Shown here piece after piece: positions 16,510 to 22,718 of a DNA stretch of 24,266 nucleotides (position 1 is the first letter of the stretch; every line of letters starts with the position of its first letter). Where the stretch lies: the IMG/VR virus record IMGVR_UViG_3300030101_000414, positions 1 to 24,266 of that record; one strand, written 5' to 3'. This DNA is from a virus. The notes beneath the pieces were generated by a model that saw only the letters and a list, made by a program, of their open reading frames with translations, did no database searches and was not told the origin of the DNA. The position numbers and the translations under genes were made by a program.

Positions 16510-17168
16510 TAGAGTCTGATACCAGTAGTTATGCGGCGAGTGCTAAGACCCGAAGCAGGGGCATAAGTTGGAAATGGCAGATGATTTCTTCCTCCTGTTA
16601 ATAGATTTGCTTGCTCCTGTTCTTGTTCCATTCGCTCTAAAACAACTTGAGCTGCTTTCTCGTCTTCTTGCGTATATTTAAACGAAGCACTGTCTCCTAA
16701 AACTCTTTGGGCAAACACTCTCGCTGATCGAATTGTTATCCAACGATTGAATGCTTCAGGGCATTCATCCCATGCCATTCCGAAAATTACATCACATAAA
16801 ACTTCAGTAACCGTTGTTTCTAAAACATAAGTTCGATATTCCGTGTCATATAACCTTGTTCCTCGATGTTGATAACGGCCTGCATAAAGATATGGATCTA
16901 GCGAAAGCTTTAAAACATTCGTTGGAATTTTTACTTCTCCATTAGTGTCTTTAGAAAACGGAAAATCTCTTTCTGTGTTCCAGCTCCAACCTTTAATTTG
17001 ACCTTCTTTATGAAATTCAAGAAGTGTTCTTTCAGCAATCCTCGCATCTGTGATTTGCTGATTTTCTAAGGTGTTAACAGGTTGCTCACCAATATTCTCT
17101 AGCAAGATATTTACTGCATCCAGTAAGCCAGTTTTACCTGGAGTAACCGACTGATTTGCTAATCCCAT
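16509..17168 (-). CDS. Tail tubular protein A, gp11-like adaptor (219 aa)
   Basis: Adaptor ring that joins portal to nozzle, 219 aa (T7 gp11 about 196). Family features are LLDAVNILLENIGEQPVNTL (residues 19-38), the KGWSWNTERDFPF segment, IPTNVLKL, and a RLYDTEYRTYVLE segment, followed by a helix with YITIRSAR-like sequence (WITIRSARVFAQRVLG). It is the first gene after the intrinsic terminator and lies 6 bases downstream of a promoter-like motif (17175-17189). No strong Shine-Dalgarno is present; GATGAGAA precedes the ATG at 17168. Confidence 0.95.
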   Translation of the reverse strand: MGLANQSVTPGKTGLLDAVNILLENIGEQPVNTLENQQITDARIAERTLLEFHKEGQIKGWSWNTERDFPFSKDTNGEVKIPTNVLKLSLDPYLYAGRYQHRGTRLYDTEYRTYVLETTVTEVLCDVIFGMAWDECPEAFNRWITIRSARVFAQRVLGDSASFKYTQEDEKAAQVVLERMEQEQEQANLLTGGRNHLPFPTYAPASGLSTRRITTGIRL

Positions 17169-17174
17169 TTCTCA

Positions 17175-17189
17175 TCTACAAGGACGTTG
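17175..17189 (-). promoter_or_regulatory. Late promoter-like motif upstream of tail tubular A
   Basis: The minus strand reads CAACGTCCTTGTAGA, with TACAAT seven bases before the ACGTCC core (same spacing as the copy at 3385). An 11-base palindrome, ATACAATGTAT, lies just upstream at 17191-17201. The motif is immediately downstream of the terminator at 17210-17235 and 6 bases before the ATG, an arrangement that suggests restart of transcription for the tail genes. Function is inferred. Confidence 0.5.
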
Positions 17190-17209
17190 CATACATTGTA
17201 TTAGTAAGC

Positions 17210-17235
17210 AAAAAAAAGAGCCAGCTTTCGCTGGC
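17210..17235 (-). terminator. Intrinsic terminator after the major capsid gene (T-phi-like position)
   Basis: On the minus strand a perfect 6-bp stem GCCAGC / GCTGGC closes a GAAA tetraloop (17220-17235). It is followed two bases later by eight T residues (17217-17210). It lies 34 bases after the capsid stop codon, between the capsid and tail tubular A genes, exactly where T7 carries T-phi between genes 10 and 11. It probably raises capsid mRNA relative to the tail mRNAs. Confidence 0.9.
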
Positions 17236-17268
17236 CCCTGCGTTGCAATCTTTCCAATTTTAACTTAC

Positions 17269-18294
17269 TTAAGGAATAACAACTTTACAAGCTGACTCAG
17301 CTCGTAGAACTCCCATACCTAAAGCTTGTCTTGCAACCATAAGGTCTGCTTGGTGAACAACTCTCCATTCTTCACCTGTTAACTGAAGTGCTGGAGATAG
17401 TAGTGAAACAACACCAACAGCTTCCTTGTTAAAGATGAGCCCCTTACACTTACTCAAATCTTGCTGGTAATCAGCGTTATGATCACCCGCTACAAGCGTG
17501 TAAGCACTCTGAGTTACATGATTCGAGGAAAGTATAGGAATACCAGCAACACGTAATGTGCGGCCATCTGCAATAGTTCCAGCTCCACCAAAGTCAGCGT
17601 TGATGGCACGACTTGATTGTGAGATGAGGTAGTAATCCTCTGGAGTAAATACCGCGTACATGTCGTCGATACTTACGTCCTTCTCTTCAAAGCCAACGCG
17701 AGCGTCAAAGATCGCATTAACTAAAGCATCACCTTTTGCCTGACGAGTAGCACCTGAAGCTGTGTAATCAGTACCAAGTGTTAATCCTTGTCCAGTTCTT
17801 CCGCTGTTGGAAGATTTGTTTAGAGGCTCAGTAGAGTTACTTGCCGCTGCAAAGATCATCCTTGCAACACGCTTGTCATACTCAACCGCTAATGCACGAC
17901 CTAACTCTTTTGTGTAGATCTGACGTACATCAAAATACGACATTAATTCATCTACATTGTAGATCGCAGCATCAGCAACCATCAACGCATCCAAACTGAT
18001 TACCCTCTCGTTGAGGTCGGAAGGATCGTTGATCGTTCCGGTCAGTTCGGTGCCTGGTTGATGGTAGGAAGCCACCATTTTCCCCGTAATTGGGAAGGCT
18101 ACGCTCTTGCCTCCTCTTATGTTTCTTTCGCGTGTTTTGCCTTTGAAAACACAGCTTGTCATAAACGCTTCAAGAACCTCGGCAGAACCGAGCTTCAACA
18201 TCAACGCTCTATCCGTATCCAGACCAGATGCACCAGCTCCCCAAGTAGCGGCAGAGCCTTTAATCTGACCAATACGGCTGAGAGTAACAGCCAT
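17269..18294 (-). CDS. Major capsid protein, gp10-like (341 aa)
   Basis: HK97-fold major capsid protein of the T7 group, 341 aa (T7 10A about 344). Typical segments: MLKLGSAEVLEAFMTSCVF (residues 31-49), SVAFPITGKMVASYHQPG, a linker with ERVISLDALMVADAAIYNVDELMS, EYDKRVARMIF and, near the end, GEEWRVVHQADLMVARQALGMG. It is less AT-rich than the ejection genes, with codon use fitting high expression. The ATG at 18294 lacks a close Shine-Dalgarno; GGAGGA is about 46 bases upstream. The stop is followed by a terminator. A -1 frame at the end stops at once, so there is no 10B-like extended form. Confidence 0.97.
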   Translation of the reverse strand: MAVTLSRIGQIKGSAATWGAGASGLDTDRALMLKLGSAEVLEAFMTSCVFKGKTRERNIRGGKSVAFPITGKMVASYHQPGTELTGTINDPSDLNERVISLDALMVADAAIYNVDELMSYFDVRQIYTKELGRALAVEYDKRVARMIFAAASNSTEPLNKSSNSGRTGQGLTLGTDYTASGATRQAKGDALVNAIFDARVGFEEKDVSIDDMYAVFTPEDYYLISQSSRAINADFGGAGTIADGRTLRVAGIPILSSNHVTQSAYTLVAGDHNADYQQDLSKCKGLIFNKEAVGVVSLLSPALQLTGEEWRVVHQADLMVARQALGMGVLRAESACKVVIP

Positions 18295-18395
18295 AATTAG
18301 CTAGTTTTTTCTAAAAAATAATTTCGGTTAGATCGCCCGTTCCTCCGCTACTCAGGTTATCCACCTTAATGGGCCTAGTGCTTTTGGTTGCGTTC
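18295..18395 (-). other. Capsid gene leader (101-bp gap with AU-rich hairpin)
   Basis: The gap between scaffold and capsid genes. On the minus strand it contains TTTTTTAGAAAAAA flanked by AATTA and TAATT, an AU-rich hairpin that ends at the capsid start codon. GGAGGA lies at 18341-18346, too far from the ATG unless folding brings it closer. The promoter-like motif found in the other long gaps is not recognisable here. A leader with structural control of translation, or S1-dependent initiation without Shine-Dalgarno, is possible. Confidence 0.35.
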
Positions 18396-19265
18396 TTACT
18401 TAAGGCTATCCCACGCAGGACTTCTTTTCAACATTTCTTTTACTGAATCTCGATAAGTTCCATCTAAATCATATATTTTTTGTCCCTTATCATTTGTTTT
18501 ACTTAAAGCATCTAATACTTGTTGCTGACTTGTAAATGTAGTTTGACTTGGTACATCTCCACCCCCTATGAGCTTTGGCTCTACAACAGCATTAGGATTT
18601 GCCATTTCTATTTGCAATGATCTAACTGCCCAACGAATTGCATCTGCATTTCCACTATCAATAGTCTCGTTATAAGATTTTAAAGTTTCTGCATTTAAAT
18701 TTTTACCAGCCCAATCAGCAATTTGATTGAAAGCAGTATCACCACCTAATTCATCTTTTATCTGCTGTTCTTGTTCTTCCGATAATCCTTGAGGTTCACT
18801 TGGTTGAGTAGCTTTGGCTCCACTTACATAATTTTCTACAACTTGTCTTGGAACATTAAATGCTTCAGCAAGAGTGTCATAATGCTCGCTTATATCTCCT
18901 CCACTATCTGCCTTATACATAACTTCACCAAGATTCATTCCTTTCTCAGCTAAAGCTTCAACAGTTTCTTTTCCGTAAACTTGAGCTGCTTGCTCTGCTG
19001 TATAACTTTCAACTTGTGGCTCAGTTTGCTCAGTTTGAGTCTCAGGTTTTTGCTGCTGATTCTGCGTGAACTTTCTTTGTAGCTCTGCGTAAGATTTCGC
19101 TAAATCTTCAGTGCTTTTAAATTTTTCTAAGACTTGTTGAGCCTCTTCAGAGATCTGTCCTTCTTGTTGAATCTGTTCAACTAATTCCTGTTGATCAGGA
19201 CTAGCTATTCCCTCTTGTCCTTCAGGAATAGTTAGTTGTGGAGTACCTTGTGGGGTCGCGGTCAT
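18396..19265 (-). CDS. Scaffolding (capsid assembly) protein, gp9-like (289 aa)
   Basis: Gln/Glu-rich acidic protein between portal and capsid genes, 289 aa (T7 gp9 about 307). The first 90 residues are mostly Gln, Glu, Pro and Thr. Residues 90-150 include AAQVYGKETVEALAEKGMNL and DTLAEAFNVPRQVVENYVSG, typical of the family. Then QIADWAGKNLN and YNETIDSGNADAIRWAVRSL are followed by the basic C-terminus (YRDSVKEMLKRSPAWDSLK), the part that contacts the capsid protein in scaffolds. The start overlaps the portal stop as ATGA, with AAGAAG as a modest Shine-Dalgarno. Confidence 0.94.
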   Translation of the reverse strand: MTATPQGTPQLTIPEGQEGIASPDQQELVEQIQQEGQISEEAQQVLEKFKSTEDLAKSYAELQRKFTQNQQQKPETQTEQTEPQVESYTAEQAAQVYGKETVEALAEKGMNLGEVMYKADSGGDISEHYDTLAEAFNVPRQVVENYVSGAKATQPSEPQGLSEEQEQQIKDELGGDTAFNQIADWAGKNLNAETLKSYNETIDSGNADAIRWAVRSLQIEMANPNAVVEPKLIGGGDVPSQTTFTSQQQVLDALSKTNDKGQKIYDLDGTYRDSVKEMLKRSPAWDSLK

Positions 19266-20866
19266 TGTGCTTCTTGGGGTGGATTGATCATTTCGTTAGC
19301 GGTTTGAGCAGCATTAGCTAACTTCTGCGGATCACCCATAGCTGATTGCAGTAAAGCTTGCTGTTGTGCTTGCTCCTGGGCTTGCTGTGCTTCAGCTTGT
19401 AGCTCTTGCTCAGTCTTGATTAAGCCCAAAGTGTCTATGCCCATTGAATAAGCAAGACGAGTGATTAACTCAGTAGGTTTTAAGTACTGGGCTAATCCCT
19501 CTGGGCCTATGGTTTGACCCAGAGTTGTTGTAAATCTGACTAATTGCTCTAAATCATTTCCTCTTCCTACTGCTGCTAGTCCAACCGTCATTACAACTTT
19601 CACTAAATCAGGAGGTAACTTAGGAACTTTGTTTTCTCTGGTGAGAATATCTAACTTCCTAGCGACGTATGGAACTTGGAACTCTGTAGTGAGGATGCTG
19701 TATATCGAGCCGAGGCTATTTTCTACTTGAAGGGCTTGCAAACGCACTTCTTCCGCGGTGACGCGTTCTGCATTTCGCTGATCATTAAGCATAAAAGCCT
19801 GTGACAACCTACGTTCTATCTGTTCTTTTCCTTGCATCGCTACGGATAGATCGGACGATTTCTGAACTTGCAAAGCAAGCACATCGTTAGGATCTCCTGT
19901 AACGAAACTTCCATTAGGAGCCTTAGCTAGATCAGCGGCCTTCGTAACACCACTTGGCTTTACGAGGAAACGTACCGCTGCACTAGCAAGGCTACCCTCT
20001 GCGATTGCCTGACATAACGCTTCTACTGTTTGTAAATCTGCTATTGCCGCCGCTTCTACATATCCAACCCCATAAGCTTGTCCATCAACCCGCGTCATAC
20101 GCAATGGGAGCCAAGGACTTAGATCTTTAGGGGCTCTTCCTTCACTTCCTTCAACGATTTTTCCTTTCACCTCCTGGTGCCACTTGACTTGATTACCTTC
20201 CCACTTGATATGCGTATAAACCTTGCAATTTTTCTCTTCTTCCTTTGCTTCTAATGGTTCAGGTTGCTTATAAAGTCCTTTTAAGTCTTCTTCTTCATCC
20301 TGTTCAAGCATTTGCCTAACTTTTTCAGGCAATGCGTAGTAAGGAAGTTGCTCACATGTCACGATCTCAAGGGGATTACCCATTGGATCGCGGAAACAAA
20401 CGTAACGATTGAGATGAAATACCCTTAATCCCTCTGGAGCGACGTATAAAAGTGCATTTCCAGCAACAATTAAGTGTAATAACGCCTCATGGAAGACAAC
20501 ACGATCATTACTTGCTTCTATTTCCCTAAGCACCATCCTTTCAATCTTGCTTAACGCCTCTTCAAACTGAGATTTCTGCTCTGGCCCTACTCCTTGCTGT
20601 GCTAATGCTGCTTCATCTAATGAAAATCTGAAAAATTGTTGCGTTGGAGGTAGCAAAGCCAACAACATTCGGCTTGCTAAATTAAGAACTCCTCTGGCTC
20701 CTATTCCATTCCACGGAACAGCGTATGTATCTTTGTTGTTATTAACTGGATCGTTTGATTCTGGGATTAAATAAGGAACCGTAAGACGAGCTGAATTACG
20801 GCCTTTATCTAAAACCCAATTCCGATCATTTTCACCTGAGCGATAACGCTGTTCAGCAGTAGCCAT
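19262..20866 (-). CDS. Portal (head-tail connector) protein, gp8-like (534 aa)
   Basis: Dodecameric portal through which DNA is packaged and ejected, 534 aa (T7 gp8 536). Family segments include RLTVPYLIPES, WNGIGARGVLNLASRMLLAL then PPTQQFFRF, the RVFHLNRYVCFRDPMGN region, GVGYVEAAAIADLQTVEALC, and a RRLSQAFML...ERVTAEEVRL segment forming the stem and crown. The C-terminal tail is Gln/Ala-rich (QEQAQQQALLQSAMGDPQKL). It starts 2 bases after the previous stop (TAATTATG) with no Shine-Dalgarno, so it is probably coupled to the preceding small gene. Confidence 0.97.
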   Translation of the reverse strand: MATAEQRYRSGENDRNWVLDKGRNSARLTVPYLIPESNDPVNNNKDTYAVPWNGIGARGVLNLASRMLLALLPPTQQFFRFSLDEAALAQQGVGPEQKSQFEEALSKIERMVLREIEASNDRVVFHEALLHLIVAGNALLYVAPEGLRVFHLNRYVCFRDPMGNPLEIVTCEQLPYYALPEKVRQMLEQDEEEDLKGLYKQPEPLEAKEEEKNCKVYTHIKWEGNQVKWHQEVKGKIVEGSEGRAPKDLSPWLPLRMTRVDGQAYGVGYVEAAAIADLQTVEALCQAIAEGSLASAAVRFLVKPSGVTKAADLAKAPNGSFVTGDPNDVLALQVQKSSDLSVAMQGKEQIERRLSQAFMLNDQRNAERVTAEEVRLQALQVENSLGSIYSILTTEFQVPYVARKLDILTRENKVPKLPPDLVKVVMTVGLAAVGRGNDLEQLVRFTTTLGQTIGPEGLAQYLKPTELITRLAYSMGIDTLGLIKTEQELQAEAQQAQEQAQQQALLQSAMGDPQKLANAAQTANEMINPPQEAQ

Positions 20867-20868
20867 AA

Positions 20869-21372
20869 TTAGACAGGGAGGTTAGTACCAGTACCAGGCG
20901 ATGAACCTTGGCTACCGATTTTTAATGAAGCAGAAGTAGACCCTGGAGAACCAGATCCATCGGCATAAGCATCTTTAGGAGATATTTTTAAACCTTTTTT
21001 CTTCTTCTTACTTTGCTTATTAATGATGCCTTGCGATGTTTGAGCTGCACTGCTAGCAGCACTTATCGCAGCATTACGAGCTGCAATCTGTGCAGCACTT
21101 GGGCCAGAACTTCCAACAACAATTTGAGTTTGTGCTTGCTGTTGCATGTTTTGTATAGCATTTGCAGCAGCGGCAGCAGCGGCTTGATTATCTGTTTCGG
21201 CTTGTGTTCCTATGGCTAAAGTTGATTGCTTGTTAGCATCAATAACTGCTTGCCTTTCAGCCGCCATAGCAGCATTAGCCGCTGCTTGTTGTGCAGCTTT
21301 TCTTGCAGCTTTTTTTTGAGCCGTTATGCCAGTAACGTCTTCAAAAACATTTTTTACAGGGCCAGCACACAT
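20869..21372 (-). CDS. Small virion protein, gp6.7/gp7.3-like, third of three (167 aa)
   Basis: Begins Met-Cys (MCAGPVKNVFEDVTG), continues as an Ala/Gln-rich helix (residues 19-117), then a basic run KKKKKGLKISPKDA (122-135) and a C-terminal ASLKIGSQGSSPGTGTNLPV. As I recall them, T7 gp6.7 starts MCFSPK and has GRKGLKVERDD, and T7 gp7.3 ends KKSLSVARSSGGGINI; this protein carries a version of both motifs. In T7 those are minor virion proteins made from genes just before the portal gene, as here. GGAG 7 bases upstream supports the ATG at 21372. Homology is by recalled motif and position. Confidence 0.82.
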   Translation of the reverse strand: MCAGPVKNVFEDVTGITAQKKAARKAAQQAAANAAMAAERQAVIDANKQSTLAIGTQAETDNQAAAAAAANAIQNMQQQAQTQIVVGSSGPSAAQIAARNAAISAASSAAQTSQGIINKQSKKKKKGLKISPKDAYADGSGSPGSTSASLKIGSQGSSPGTGTNLPV

Positions 21373-21374
21373 AA

Positions 21375-21776
21375 TTAAACTCCGTAATTAACACCAGTAC
21401 CAGAAGAAGCTGATAAGCCACCAGTAGCAATTCTTAAAGTGCTTGGTTTTTTCTTTTTCTTTGAAATTTTTTGTGTTGTTTGAGCATCTTCTGGAGTTAC
21501 GTTGTCTTCAGTAACAACGGCATAAGGAGCATCGTTAATAATGTTGTCAATGCCTGCACCAGAATTTGCTTGAGTGTCCGTTATTTGTTGCATAAGAGAA
21601 GCAGTAGAATCTTGAGCAGCGGTAATTTGTTCGTTAATACTGGTTTGAAAAGCTGCCGTATTTGCAGCAGTTGTAGTTTTAAAATCTTCTAAAGCTGCTG
21701 TTGATGCAGCAACGTCTTCAGCACTTGGGCCTTGATAAACAATTTCGGGAGCTTTTGGAGCTTTAAATAAACACAT
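21375..21776 (-). CDS. Small virion protein, gp6.7/gp7.3-like, second of three (133 aa)
   Basis: Starts MCLFKAPKAPEIVYQGPS, close in style to T7 gp6.7 (MCFSPKIKTPK as recalled). The middle (residues 20-75) is an Ala/Thr/Gln helical segment. The end is KKKKKPSTLRIATGGLSASS followed by GTGVNYGV: basic run, 'LRI', then a Gly/Ser-rich tail with Asn, the same tag as its two neighbours. It lies 9 bases after the upstream stop, with AGG 8 bases before the ATG, and 2 bases before the next gene. Probably a minor head/tail or ejected protein. No enzymatic motif. Confidence 0.82.
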   Translation of the reverse strand: MCLFKAPKAPEIVYQGPSAEDVAASTAALEDFKTTTAANTAAFQTSINEQITAAQDSTASLMQQITDTQANSGAGIDNIINDAPYAVVTEDNVTPEDAQTTQKISKKKKKPSTLRIATGGLSASSGTGVNYGV

Positions 21777-21785
21777 AAGAAGTAC

Positions 21786-22175
21786 CTAAGTAATGTTGAG
21801 GCCAGAGCCACTTCCTGACGTTGTGGCAACTCTGCCAATTCTTAAAGAAGTTTTACCTTTTTTAGTTTTTAAACCTCTTTCATCAACTCCAATTTCAGGA
21901 GGTTTGGCATTTGGTTCTCTTGGTGGAGGCCCAACAACTTGAGCTAATCTCATAGCCGCTGCATTTGTATCATCTGCTTGCTGTTGCTTCGCCACTAACA
22001 ATTGTGTCGCTGCATCTTGCTTCGCTCGTAATGCTGAATTGAGATCAGCTTGTGCAGTTAAAGTTGATTGACTAGCAGCCTGTTCTATTGCAGCTTTTTG
22101 TAAATCAAATTGCTGATCATACGCTGCGTAATCAGGAACCGTAATTGTCGCGGCAGAGCCACCACCCATACACAT
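21786..22175 (-). CDS. Small virion protein, gp6.7/gp7.3-like, first of three (129 aa)
   Basis: Starts MCMGGGSAATITVPDYAAYD, with Gln/Ala-rich helices over residues 20-80, a Pro-rich hinge (VGPPPREPNAKPPE), then GLKTKKGKTSLRIGR and a final TSGSGSGLNIT. The end is very close to the recalled T7 gp7.3 C-terminus (KKSLSVARSSGGGINI). GGAGG 7 bases upstream and a TGATG overlap with the 63-aa gene support the ATG at 22175. Likely a minor virion component needed for tail assembly or ejection. The function is inferred from T7. Confidence 0.84.
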   Translation of the reverse strand: MCMGGGSAATITVPDYAAYDQQFDLQKAAIEQAASQSTLTAQADLNSALRAKQDAATQLLVAKQQQADDTNAAAMRLAQVVGPPPREPNAKPPEIGVDERGLKTKKGKTSLRIGRVATTSGSGSGLNIT

Positions 22176-22366
22176 CAGACTGCCTCCAGTTGATAAACGT
22201 CATTTTCCTGTTCTTCCAAACGGCGTTTTAACCACTTGACGACAGATGCCTGGCCTGACTTAAACCAAACTTCTTTTTCAGAAAGACTCAAATCAGGACA
22301 TTGATCTGGGAACTGCTCATCTAAAGCAGCTACAAATCTTTCATCTATGTTTGGGAAATAAGCCAC
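22175..22366 (-). CDS. Hypothetical small protein at the head of the late operon (63 aa)
   Basis: Sequence begins (M/V)AYFPNIDERFVAALDEQFP, then CPDLSLSEKEVWFKSGQASV and a basic/acidic helix KWLKRRLEEQENDVYQLE. The composition is coherent and the gene is tightly coupled to the next one (TGATG), so it is probably real, but I cannot assign a function. The only plausible start is GTG at 22366; no ATG occurs upstream in frame. GGAGA lies one base from the GTG, too close for a normal Shine-Dalgarno, and belongs to the promoter-like motif 22367-22381. The mRNA may therefore be almost leaderless. Confidence 0.72.
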   Translation of the reverse strand: MAYFPNIDERFVAALDEQFPDQCPDLSLSEKEVWFKSGQASVVKWLKRRLEEQENDVYQLEAV

Positions 22367-22381
22367 TCTCCAAGGACGTAG
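22367..22381 (-). promoter_or_regulatory. Late promoter-like motif, leftward, at the head of the late operon
   Basis: The minus strand reads CTACGTCCTTGGAGA, sharing the ACGTCC core with the copies before tail tubular A and the tail fibre. It abuts the GTG of the 63-aa gene and faces away from the plus-strand copy at 22435-22451. Upstream there is also a weak sigma70-like pair on the minus strand (TTGAAT, 16 bases, TACATA). It would drive the head genes up to the terminator at 17210. Function inferred. Confidence 0.45.
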
Positions 22382-22434
22382 ACCTTTACAGCCTACCGAT
22401 AATCGTGAATATGTACCATAGTAGAGGAGTTATT

Positions 22435-22451
22435 CAACTTCCCCGTAGAAG
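22435..22451 (+). promoter_or_regulatory. Promoter-like motif, rightward, upstream of the small terminase
   Basis: The plus strand reads CAACTTCCCCGTAGAAG. Aligned with the tail tubular A copy CAACGTCCTTGTAGATG it matches at 13 of 17 positions without gaps, although it lies on the other strand. It ends 3 bases before the small terminase ATG. It also forms a dyad, AACTTC-CCCGTA-GAAGTT. The CCCGTA part recalls the promoter reported for the Syn5 cyanophage RNA polymerase (from memory, ending CACCCGTAA). Function inferred. Confidence 0.42.
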
Positions 22452-22454
22452 TTT

Positions 22455-22718
22455 ATGGATTTACAAGAAAAATTAGCAGAGATGCACTCCGAAGTAATAG
22501 ATCAAGTATTAGATGATCTAAGAAATGGAGATCGTAAGGCAAGATCAGAGGCAATGATGCTTCTAAAACAAAACAATGTGACTGCTGTTGCAGCAGAAGG
22601 AAGCACATTAAAGAAACTTGCTAACAAATTGGACTTCTCAAGCATGGATGACAAAGTTATTCCGCTTAAGACCCCACCTTCAAACGTCGAACCCCTCCGT
22701 AAGCTCTCCCCGAAGTAG
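22455..22718 (+). CDS. Small terminase subunit, gp18-like (87 aa)
   Basis: The only convincing plus-strand gene. Length 87 aa (T7 gp18 is 89). Residues 1-30 are an acidic helix (LQEKLAEMHSEVIDQVLDDL). Residues 32-65 (ARSEAMMLLKQNNVTAVAAE, then STLKKLANKL) fit the family pattern 'A..ARQFLKDNNITA....L..L...LPF'. Small terminases recognise DNA for packaging and load the large subunit. The ATG at 22455 is the first possible in-frame start (TAG at 22446-22448); no proper Shine-Dalgarno, only AGAAG 3 bases away. Its last 53 bases overlap the 3' end of the large terminase in a tail-to-tail arrangement, unlike T7, where genes 18 and 19 lie on one strand. Confidence 0.78.
   Translation: MDLQEKLAEMHSEVIDQVLDDLRNGDRKARSEAMMLLKQNNVTAVAAEGSTLKKLANKLDFSSMDDKVIPLKTPPSNVEPLRKLSPK

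Noticed and set aside
17255-17300. Possible T7 10B-like -1 frameshift at the end of the major capsid gene
   Set aside because: No slippery heptamer is seen near the stop, and the -1 frame ends within a few codons (CTT AAG TAA), so no extended capsid form is possible.
19960-19985. Extra promoter-like motif in the portal gene (minus strand ACGTTTCCTCGTAAA)
   Set aside because: Needs an extra base to align, is internal to conserved coding sequence, and no gene starts nearby.
20870-20890. Weak motif match AACCTCCCTGTCTA just before the portal start
   Set aside because: Only 10 of 14 positions agree and the bases encode the conserved C-terminus of the preceding small protein, so chance is likely.
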